Source: Capitella teleta | Taxonomy: Eukaryota; Annelida; Polychaeta; Capitellidae | Assembly: GCA_000328365.1 (NCBI GenBank) | Contig: KB296812.1 | Span: 243,350-307,349, forward strand | Reading direction: 5' to 3' | DNA: 64,000 nt | Shown: positions 39,505 to 50,600 of the stretch, piece by piece | How positions within the stretch are numbered: the stretch's first letter is position 1 | How the letters are laid out: every line of letters begins with the position of its first letter | Translations under genes and position numbers: made by a program | Notes under the pieces: model-generated | Database searches by the model: none | Seen by the model: only the letters and a program-made list of their open reading frames with translations | What the model was told of the DNA's origin: nothing

Positions 39505-40831
39505 ATGGCGGCAGCCTGTGGTATGGAGGTGGATCCTCCCCCAGTTTCAACCTCTTCCTGTTCTCTGAAGCGGTCCAACAGTGCCCCTATGATCAATGTT
39601 CTCGTGTCGTCAGCCTCTCCCACCCTGGTGTCCTCTTCTCTTGGCGCTTCAACCTCTGCCATCAGCATCCAAACCCCTCCATGGTACGCAATTTCTTTGA
39701 TGCCATATTACAGCATAACTCATTCACCTTTGCAGCATCACTGTTTCTGCTTCTGCGTACCCTGAGCCGCGTATACGACGCTTCAGCACAAGCAGCATGG
39801 CACTGCACTCCCCAACGGCAAGAATACAAGTTGTGTTTTCGCCACCTAACTTATTTATTCACAGACGCCCGTGAAGACTCGCCTGATTCAGATCAAGCAA
39901 GAAGAAACCTCAAATTTAATGCAACGCGAAGCTGCGCACGAAAGGTCAGCAGAAGAACACAACTGATTAATTTTCAACTCTTTTATTTCAACACAGAGAG
40001 GTACAGATGACTCAACAGATCTACCGCGGTCTAGACAACCTTGCAATGGTTTGTGTTAAGTGCGAGCATACTAAGTGAATGAAATGATTGTGTGTTTGCA
40101 GGATGAAAGCCATCAATCTGACATCTGCAAGCGACCTAAATCATTAGGAGAACCCTTGCACATCCAGACATGTCTGTTCAACCATACCGGGTCCCCCTCC
40201 CCCACCAGAGGTCTCATGCGGCAGTGCTTCTCTCCCTCGCTGCAGCAGTCGGTTGCCGGGGGCGTTCTCTCCCCCACCCCGAGTCCTAGCCCAACTAGAA
40301 AGACGTTTCGCCGTAGCGCCAGTCCTATCACTCTTAGACCAAGCCCTCTGGGCATTAAACGCAAAAGTGAGCGATTGTATTTCTTGTTTCACTAATTTTA
40401 CATTGATTTCTTAGTGGACATGGATTGGAATGACCACTGCTCGCCTAAGCGTCTCCATTCATCACCTCATTCACATAACCTGCACTTCTCGTAAGTCCAT
40501 GGCTTTTCTGGGTCGCTGTGTGTGACGTTTTTTCCTCCTCAGGGCCTCGACCAGCACAGGGGAGCACCCAGACCAGCGTGTGCCCGCCTTCCCCACACCA
40601 ACGCACCCCCCTCCCCTACCTACCTCTGCCTCTCCTCCTTGCTACCTCTTTCGAAACCTCCGTGATTCAATCGAATCAAATCACGGTACAGATTCCGAGG
40701 CTTCTGATATGACAGAAGTGACAGACGCGAGCAGTGAGCCAAACTCGGCCAACAGCTCTGTGAACATGACTTCAGAATGCATGAGGCCGCCTGGCAAGTT
40801 GCCAGACCTCACTCCCCCAAAGGGCAGTTGA
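39505..40831 (+). CDS. PABIR1/2 (FAM122): PABIR/FAM122 family PP2A-B55 inhibitor, 344 aa
   Basis: FAM122/PABIR proteins bind and inhibit PP2A holoenzymes carrying B55 and affect mitotic entry and checkpoint control. The seven exons are 39505-39683, 39736-39829, 39865-39944, 39997-40048, 40102-40366, 40415-40490 and 40543-40831 (1035 nt, in phase). Conserved blocks in order are LKRSNSAPMI, RIRRFSTSS, RLIQIKQEE, QREAAHEREVQMTQQI (the helical B55-contact region), SPSPTRGLMRQCFSPSLQQS, SPTPSPSPTRKTFRRSASPI, PSPLGIKRK and a Ser-rich end. RSNSAP is the 14-3-3/CHK1-type phosphosite of the family. Start ATGGCGGCAG has a good context. Human PABIR1 is 287 aa; the excess is in a Pro/Ser-rich last exon. 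AATAAA at 41113 is the likely poly(A) signal. Which vertebrate paralogue is closest cannot be told. Confidence 0.95.
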
Positions 40832-42015
40832 ACGTTGAGTGTGCATCTATTTATTTGATCAAGGGAACCGTTTACTCGACTAGTGGTCACTAGTCATCAC
40901 AGCAAACTATGATCCTGCATGAATGTGTAGTATTCAGCACCTGAGGGTACCTTCCATCGGCCATATTTGTTTTCACTGCAGTGGTTCCACCGTTTTATGT
41001 GCTTGGGATTTTCTCTCATGTGAAAGCAATTTCATGGTCTTCTGTAAAAACTTTTTTCCCCTCTGCAGTCGTTATATTTATAGTTAGCTTCTTTTCATAT
41101 GAATTGATTCTAAATAAATCTCCTATTTTGGATTCTCGATTTTTCTTTCTTTTCCAGCAGGGCAGGCAGGAATAGCGAATTTGATTGATGCATAGTTCTG
41201 CAGAGCTGCTCAACCATACATGGATTTTTCAATCATTACTACCCAGTATCAGTCAGGTTGAGCTTAGCTACGAGTCGTGTTTTGAAAAATTTCATGTTTT
41301 GCAGAACCAGAAAGTGATGCAAGGAAAGAAGTTTGATGAAATGTATAAATTCTATTTATTTTCAAATGGGACGATTGTGTATTCAATCACAGAAATGGTA
41401 GAAAATAGACGGATTCCCTTGTTCAAATGTCAACTAATAGATTCATTTTAATTGCTTCATCATTCCATCTAGATTTGCAAGGAGAATTAAAAAAAAACCG
41501 CTTTTCTCATAGAATTACTGGGTTAAAAATCTAATACAATTCATACATAGGGTAATATGCACACAAACAAAATGGCAACAGAAAAGCAACAAGTGATGAA
41601 AAATGGTGGAGCACCGCAACAGAGAGGAGGTCGTCCGGAAATTAGCAACTTATTTTAAAGAGTTTAAATTCTCAGCAGAATCATTTGATTGTCCGATAAG
41701 TCGAACGAAACGCATCAAGTGAGGAGCTACAAAAAACTAAAAAGTTTTGAACGACGCATTAATATGTCAACAATTAAAATAGGAGAATTGAACTTGATAA
41801 TTCTTTCTTGTGAATGAAACAAAGGGAGGTTGCATTTATTCATTTAGCCTTATTTGAAGCAAAACAAAAAGAGTGAATTATTGATATGCAGACGCTGTCC
41901 CTAGATATGAAGGAGGAGGAGGACCCTGCAGAGTATCCAGCTAAACAACGGCTCAATTCGGTTGGTAAATGGCACTGCATAGAGAGGGAGAGACGATCAG
42001 GCAGGGGTCAGGAGG
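40832..42015. other. Converging 3' UTRs of PABIR and FARP
   Basis: Short tail-to-tail interval. It holds the PABIR 3' UTR with AATAAA at 41113-41118, and on minus AATAAA at 41840-41835 for the distal FARP last exon. The 88-codon plus frame at 41185-41451 lies past the PABIR poly(A) signal and resembles no known protein. Confidence 0.6.
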
Positions 42016-42106
42016 TCACGGCCCCCCAGTGCTGCTGCTTTCCAGGCGACTGAACATGCGCGTTCGACGAGCAGCACTGGTTGCACTCTTGACGACCTCA
42101 ATCCAC
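42016..42106 (-). CDS. FARP1/2: Distal duplicate of the FARP last exon
   Basis: This exon and 43744-43681 both begin at an acceptor followed by GTGGATTGAGGT and supply the same PH2 C-terminal helix in the same phase. The distal one reads [20 protein letters not shown] then LESSSTGGP stop; the proximal one reads [20 protein letters not shown] stop. Both complete TFER/W from exon 43962-43811. They are therefore tandem alternative terminal exons giving different C-termini. A SINE lies between them. The distal tail is basic and Ser-rich; the proximal one is shorter. Confidence 0.85.
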
Positions 42107-45100
42107 CTGAAGAGAGAAATTCATGGTTGTTATTATGAAATATATGAGCGCAGCAAAGGAAATAACAGATATCTGAGAAGGAAATTTAGTGGGTTCAGCA
42201 AATGAGCAAGCATTGCAATGCACAACTTGTAAGAAGGGAAAACATCAAAATCGGAGCCATTTAAAGCAAAAATAAAAATTCATGGAAAGTGATGATCACA
42301 AAAAAGAAAAAGGTGCCTTGATTAAAACTTGCTATCGATGTATGTACCCGGTATACTGTATATGTATGCAAACATTGGTGTGACCTTGCCCATGAAATTT
42401 TAATATTTTAACAATTAATTATATCGGTATTTATCCATCTAAATCTCTTGAAACGTGCATGAATAGAAAAATGATAAAAAAATCAACACGTTAAAAAAGG
42501 TACAATCCTTTTACAAGCTACATCCGATAACCGATAAGAATATAGAATGGAGGTTAATTATAATGCACATTGTAAGAATAAGGAAAGTCAAGATTGGACG
42601 CCATCCTTTTATTTATATATTTTTTTCTCTCGCCATCCTTCATTTATCTTTATTTAATCACTCAAGTGGAAAGTAAACAATATTTTAGAAGAATTTACTA
42701 TGTATCTAGAATCAAGGCTGAATTACCGTCCGAGGCCCTGATTGTACTGTGCGAAAAAACCAAGAAAGAACAGCGATGATGATGGGGTTTTATGGCTCCA
42801 CCCAACCCATTCGAATGATACCGGCGCCAGAACAGAAGGCCCGAGACCGGGATTTCCCCCTACTCTTATCGATAAATCCTAAGGGTTCTTTATCCTGCAT
42901 ACAACCTGTCATGTGCCATATGTGATTTTTGTTTTGTTTTGTTTAATTTCAATTTCGTGTTTTATTTTTTATTGTTTTTTTTTTAATAATTTTTTGTATG
43001 TATAGTTGAACGGCTCTGCGTGTTCAGGGCATAAGTTCATACAGGAGCACTCGGAGCACTCGGTTTTTGTCACAAGTTTGTATGTTAAGTTTATTTATTT
43101 GTATTTCTGTAAATTAATAATTTCATTTTTGTTCTTTTCAACTTTATGATTATTATTAAATCCATAAAAAAACAAGTATAAACGCCTCTGAGTTTTTTCC
43201 CGTTTCTTGAATAAACGGCACACCACCATAGACAGTAGTACACAGCGCCCGGCCTTTGTTACGCAGTTGGGCAGCACTGCAGAGTCACCGAAGAATTACA
43301 ATTATAATTCACAATCATAACACCTGTGGCCTGATCGTGTCTCGAACCCGGGGCCTCGACCTCCACGGCCGACATAGGATTGCAGTCAGCGGTTAAACTG
43401 ACTGAGCTATTCAGTGCCCCTAAAAAAGAACGGCAAAGGAGAAAAGAAAGACAGCAGGAAAACAGTACGACTAAAACTAAACACTACATCATGCAAATAA
43501 ATAAAAAATACACGCAATGTGTTCACTAGGATTTGAGAGGTTAGATAACTTGGCAAGACTAATTTCAACCACTCCCCAATACAAGTGAACTCGATTAAAA
43601 CAAACTAAGAAACGACAACACCGAAGTAGGAGGAGAAACATCGAACATATTGAACGAACCCAGAGAGCAAGAGCTGCAGATCAAATACGGTGACAATTGA
43701 CGCTGTTCGCCCCATACGTGGCACTCGTAATCACCTCAATCCACCTGGGGTCAAAGGGCAAAAGGTTAAAGCAACTCGGGAGAAGAATCAGATATAAGAA
43801 TATCAAAAACCTTTCAAAGGTGTATTCACTCTCTGCACGGAAGAAATAAACATGATTTTTAAACTGCAGCTTGAAAACGTAGTCCTTCTGAATGCCATCA
43901 CTCTCTGCTGGGGCGCTAACAGCATAGCCAAGGAGTGGCAAGCTGGCTAACGGGTAGTCATCCTGCAAGAATAACGCCAGTGAAAACAGCAAGAGAGCAG
44001 TGGCTTTTTCCCTACCTGGAAGGTTTTGTAGAAAAAGAGACAGAAATTTGTGAAGACCACCCATAACTTCTGCCATCCATTGCTGTTTTTGAACTTTCTT
44101 AACAAGTAGCCACTCAACTGGTTCTGTAATCATCAACGCAATGCATTTGTTTAGAATGGAAGAGAGGCAAACTGACCTCCACAGCCACGGCATGATCCCT
44201 CATGCTGACTGAGGTATTGCGGTGCCAGCACACATGCATTGTGGTGTTAGCTCTGTGCTGGATCTGCCGATCAGGTGAAGAGGGAGACTGAGGCGTTTCG
44301 CAGCTTTCGTCCAGGCATTCCGATGAGCTGTTGGACTTAAGGCTGGGGTACAGCACTTTGGGCTGACCGTCGTCTGGCAGCTGGCGAGCCAGCTGCACAG
44401 CCGCGGTGAGGTCCTCCATCCACTTGCTCCTCTCTTCGGGAGACGTGGCAGAAACCAGGAGACACCGATTGCCACCGTAAACGGTGAAGCCATTCGGCAC
44501 GGCCATTTTCGGGTCAGACTCATCAATGACCATTCCCCTGAGGGGCAATTGACCGTGAACTTTGAACTGAAGGGAGGGCGTGGCTGTTCGACTACTGTAC
44601 ACAAGCATATCGGAGAACTGAAAGATGAGGTTTTAAACACGGCAGGATTTGATTGTAATTGTCTTACGAGGAAAAACATGCGTTGTTGGTAACCTTTACG
44701 TGACAACTTCTGCAAGCAGCCCTCACGAATGAATCGCTGAATAAGATAAACCAATAGTTGAATATAATCGGTAATGGGTAAACCTACCCTCTGTGGTTGC
44801 ACAAGGTTGTCAATGCCTACAAGATCCCGCTGTAATTCTAACAATTTCTGAAGATTTTCCTAAAAAATAATCAAATTTAGTACAAATCCGAGCGCGTCTC
44901 ACATGTCCTCACCAAGTGAACCATGCGTTCCTTAAAAGGCTCTATAACGTCCAGAATCTTGGATAATGCAACTGAAACCAAGAATATACTTCAAATGTTA
45001 AATTGACGATAACGACTTACTCTGGCAGTCCCTGTAGTCAGCGTGAGCAGCACCATAGTGGTTCAATAGCCCTGTTGGTATATCCATGTAAGGGAAATGA

Positions 45101-47565
45101 GAGACTTTGAATATTAAGGAACGTACTCTCAAGAATGAGTTTGTAGTGCAGCAGACGTTGAGCTGGCTTAAGGAGAAACGTGTTGAATGGCAAGTAGCAG
45201 ACTTTCTGTGCTTCGAAGTCATGCAGTGCGGCCTCAAAGCCTTTGTTACGCAGCGTGTCCACTTCGATTTCAGACAAGATCTCTTCATGCTGCTGCAGGT
45301 AGATGTGGTACAACTGAAGCAGAGATTAAAATGCGACTCAGCAATTAAATGAGGGCATTTTGCGTTACTTGAAGAACTGGAGTGCTGCTAAGCATGATGT
45401 CACCAATGCGCTTGTATTCGCCGTTGAGGTGAGCATTGGACTTGCCCTCCCACAAGGCCAGGCGCTGCTCCACCTCCTGCAGGAAGAGGCTGTGGGCGTC
45501 GTAAATAGGATCCACGCTGGAGAAGAGCAGGTCGCCAAGGTGCTCAGGCATGCAGTCAGTTTGGCCGACCATGTCCCGGAACCACTGCAAACACAAGTTG
45601 AATTCAAAGCGTGCATGCAGAGTGCTCACTCACCGCCACAATGACTTCTAAATCCTTCTTGTAAGTACGCTCTGTCATGAGAAGTTCCTTCGCGATGTAG
45701 TATGCCTTGTCGGCTGGGTGCCTCTGCTGAGCACATGGTTACGAGCGCAAGTGATGACGCTGCTGACTCACCTTGCGTCTGCCTTCCTCTTCCGTTGACG
45801 ACGTCACGCTGGCGTTGCTGGTCAGCGTGGCAGAGGCTTGTGAAGCGGACGATTTGGACATCATGGTTGCCTCACGATGATCTCGCTCGTCTGTGGGGCT
45901 GCGGTCATCGTAGATGGGAGGGGGAGGGGGAGGAAGCGACTCGTCGTCTTCTCTGATCACCATGTGCTGCACGACTGCTCCGTTGCCGTAGTGAGAATCA
46001 GGCTGCGTGGCACTCTGTGTGCGGTGGAGGCTGCTTGTCCTGAAAACAGTTACATCATGACTCTAATAGGCTAGGCAGGATTGAACCCACAACAGGCAAG
46101 TGTGTGAATTAAGGGCTAGACATGTTATGAGTAGTGTGCTCACTGTGAATAGTCGAGGTCAAAGTTGGGTCTCGACTGGATGGTGTCAGGGATGTCTGTG
46201 ACTTCAGGCGAGCGTGGCAAATTGTGTTCGTCAAAGTGCATCGTTCGGTCCTCCTGAAGAGTCACCGGGAAAGCAGGAGCCGAGAACTTGCGACTGTCCT
46301 TGGAAAGCATGAACTTTGCTGGGTCGATACGTTGCACGTTTGGTGAGTGGTTGGAGTCGTATGTGACGACGCCTGAAAATTGATCTGATATGAGGGGCAG
46401 GGATCAGGCACGTTGAATCGTTACATAACTCACTTTTGATCAACAGACAAATGACAAATCTGGAGACATTCGCTTGCTGACTCCGCATGAGAAGTTTACA
46501 TGGGAGGAGAGAGAAAAAAAAAGGGAAGCCATTTTTGTTTTGGTCTACTAGTCATTTATTTTTCACTTTCAACCATGACGAATGATATTATCAACGTCAG
46601 TATAAGTCACTGTAAGAAATATTGAGATTCACGAAACAATAATAAATAAAAATTTCATACAAAGAGCTATGCCACTAACATCTGGAAGTGTTAATATTCT
46701 GTCAAAAACAACAAGATTGGCACAAGAAAGTAGATAAGAAGGAGAAGAGGGTCTCCGGTAAAACAATCAAAATGATAAGATAAGCTGATAACTAGGCTGA
46801 TGCCAGAGGGAGGGTCAATGACATCGCGCTCATCAAATAATCAAAAAAAAAAAAAAAGAAGAAAAAAGAAGTAAAACTCAACAGGAATATTATGCTTTTA
46901 TGACGAGAGATTCATAAAACGACTAGAAATGTTGTTGATATAACAGGGAGAGAGATATTGCAAGGTGAGTATCATGTGACCAGTGTTTACAAGAAATTTC
47001 CTTGAGGAATTATTCACAGCAGATTTGACGAAGAAGTAAAAAAAAAAAAAAAAAAAAAAGAAAGATTCACAGCAGCATTTTGGACACAAGAAAACCACAC
47101 AACCACAGACAGAATAAGTAGAACAGACAACATGCTGGCTGCACGGGGGAGGGAGGGGGGTCTGCTGCTGCTGCTGCTGCTGCTGCACACCATGCAAGTT
47201 ATTCAAAATGCGAATGACAATGAACGCCGCAGTTACGGTGATTTGGATCCGAAACATGGTGTCGGAGGAGCGATGTTGTCGTTCTACTCATCATTGCCTC
47301 TGATTGATTAGTGATTTTATTCTCTGTCTGTCATCTCCTCGCTCCCTCCATCCCTCTAGGAGGAAGAAGGAGGAGGAGGAGGAAAAGTAGCAGGAGGAAT
47401 GATCTATGAAAAGCGGATATGTTTCAAGACGGTGATCAGTTAAGAATCAACACAGCAAACAAAGTGAAAGAAGAAACAGCACCGAAAAAACAGAACTCAG
47501 AAGCAAAAAGATTTCATGCAAAAAATTAGGAAATCATACGCTTTTTTTTCGTCTCGATCTACAGA

Positions 47566-47604
<39 letters not shown>

Positions 47605-50600
47605 AAATAAAGACGCAAGCACTTGTTTTCAATGGGGAGGGGGCTTTTGACGCGGGGGCTTAGGGAGGATCTTCGGCTTGGGTAATGTCGGAGGTCGCAC
47701 CCCGGCGTACGGATTGGTCAGAACAGGACTCTCCCCTGGCTCGCCACCAGGGCTGGCGAACGTGTCGGATGATTTCTGCTGTCTGCTGCTGCGGTGCTGT
47801 TGGTGGGAGCCGAGGCTGCCGCTGCCCTCGAACGAAGCGAGTTGGTCGTGGGGTGTGGCCAGCGAAACAAACTCCTCGGTCGCTGCCTCGCTCCCTGATG
47901 ACGACCCCTTCAACGCCTGCAACTGGTTGTCCAGTGATGAGCTGGAGGATGAGTCCTCTTCGTCGTGGGGGTTCTGGGGAAGTCCCAGCTGTTGGTAGAA
48001 CTCAGCCAAGTGGTCTGACTCATCATCAGGGCTGTACTGCTGAGCGTAGCCAAGGGGATGTGGAGGGAACGGGTGGTTCTCTATTCCTCTGGGGCCACGG
48101 AACGGCATGTTGATCAGTTCTGACTCCAAGATGTCATCAACATCATAAGGATCCTCCTGTGCTTCGTCCTCCTCACTGGAACTGCTGCTGCTGCTGGCTC
48201 TGTCAATGGAATACGGATTGCTGAGCACAGCAGCGTCTGGCATACGGCCGTCTCGATTCGCCTCACACGGTGCATTGCTGTCGGCTTCTGTTTCCGATTG
48301 AAGCCTCTTGGCCCCAGGTATGAGCACTGAGAATGGGTTGGCGTCTGCCTGGCTCTGAAGGATAGCGCCCGCCTCAGCCGAACCAAGCTCAATTTGAGGC
48401 TGCTCGTCATCGCTGTCCTCTGAGGAAATATCTGGAGGTGCAGGAAAGTGCTGCTCAGCATCATATGGAATGGAGAAAGGCCGCTCAAGGGCTTGTTTAC
48501 GGAGGATTTCATGCGCCTCAAAGGATTCCAGCTCAAGAGCAGGATTGTCATCGTCGCTCTCCTCTGAGGAGATGTCAGGAGGCGCAGGGAACTGCTGGTC
48601 GCACGAGTAGGGCACAGAGAACGGACTGGCCACAGCCTGGCTCATCAGGATGGCATCCGCCTCGTGGAACCCCATCTCGATCAACACCGGATCATCATCA
48701 CTTTCTTCAGAGGATATGTCAGGAGGAGCAGGGAAGTGCTGGCCGGCAGCCATGGGCACAGAGAACGGCATTGCCAGGGCCTGCTCAGCGAGAATAGCGT
48801 GCGCTTCGTCTGACCCCATTTCAAGCTTCTGGTCATTGTCGCTCTCTTCCGATGAGATCTCAGGGGGTGCGGGGAAGTGTTGGCCTCCAGGCACTAATAC
48901 TGAATAGGGTTGCGACTCAGCGTGCGAGGCTAGAATGCTACCAGCGTCATCAAAGTCTCCGAGACCAGGTCGAAAGACGTCTGAATCGCTCTCCTCTGAA
49001 GACACGTCAAAATCAGGGGGCCCAGGGAAATCCTCGCTGGCCTTGCGAGGGATGCGGTAAGGATTGGCAGAGGCCTCTGCCCTGAGCGCCTCCACCACGT
49101 CAGCATGCTCCTCTCTGTGCGCACTGTCATTGTGCGCGACATCGTCATCAGATGAGAACTCGACCGGGTGTGGTGGAGCTTCATCAGGGGTCACGATGTC
49201 TTCCAGGAGGTCATCAAAGAGGACAGGGGGTGGAGGGGGAGGGGGGAGGTCAAAGCTCTCTCGGCGCCCGTCATCCTCCTGCATGAGGCGTTCTTCATCA
49301 ATACGTAGCTCAATCTCCTCCATGAAGTCATCAGCCTCCTCTGAAGATGAAGATGAAGAGGAACTGGGAGGAGGACGATATGACGTGGGTAAGGGTTCTT
49401 CATCCGATGAAGAGAAGCCGATTGGTGAAGCCGCCCTCACAACAATCGCTGGGATCGGGAGACAACTATGCTGAGCAGCTGGAGACTGATCGCACAGGTC
49501 CTCAGACGTCTCTTCTTCAGGGGGCGTGAGAATGGGGGGAGGAGGAGGTGGGGGTGGCAAATCTTGCAAAAGAGGAGGTGGTAGAGGAGGGGGTGGAGGC
49601 AGGTCTTCTTCGGAGGAAGTGGATACAATTTTGTAGCTCTCTATCCGATGCGCTCCTGAGTGGCTCAACCTGGGAAGATTGTCATCAAAGAAAGCATCCT
49701 CCCTTTCCTCATCATCAAGGTCATCCTTCTCTTCATCCTCATCCAGGAAACTTCCTTCGCGGTCACTAGGGCTCTTTTCCCTGGATGATGAGGGAGAATG
49801 CTGCCCAGTGAAGGTCATCCTGTTCTGCCTATCCTCCTCCTCCTCCTCTTCCTCCTCATCTCCTTCGTCTCCACTCCCAGCGTCACTGAGAATGCGATTC
49901 ACCTCCTCCTCAATCTCAATGCTCAGCAGCCCATCATCTGAGTCGGACAGTGGGGAAAGATCCAAGGCTGCAGTGTGGTCCGGAGGCTGCAAGTCTTCCA
50001 ACGGAGACACAACAGGCTCCCTGTCGACCACCCGCTCCAACGAATGGTCTCTGTGCTCCAATTTGTGAATGAGATCCTTGTCTTCTTGAGTGGGGCTTAC
50101 AGTGTCATCTTTGCTGGAGAAGCTGTCCACAGCAGGCAATTTGGTGTAAGTCACAACGTCAAAGCCACGTCTCGCGGGTGATTTCTCTCTGGGTGATTTG
50201 GGCGACATTGGAGAAGTGAGATTGCACTTGATCTTATCAAGCTGCGCCTTCTTCTCGTCTCTGGTCAGATGAACCGCTGGACGGCCTGGGGAGGGAGATC
50301 GATACGCAGGAAGTGACCGGGGAGCCCTGCGACGCTCAGGAGCATCCTTGACCATCCTCCTATGCAGAATGTAGGGTATGTCATCATCCTTAGGGGCTTC
50401 TCCGTTCATTTCTTCCTTGCGCAGTTCTTCCTTGAGATCTGCTTTCTCTCGTAAACTATCCTCGGATGCTTCTCTCTTCACACCCCGTTCGCTGTCTTTC
50501 CTCGGGGCACGCGACCTCTCCACAGTCTCTATGATTTGGGTCGTTTGAACGTTTTCTACAATTTCGATCTCAACCTGTTTTCCCTCCCTGCCCCGATCGT

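Noticed and set aside
44200-44844. 214-codon minus frame over the PH1 exons
   Set aside because: Another frame of the real FARP exons; it reads through an intron and matches nothing.
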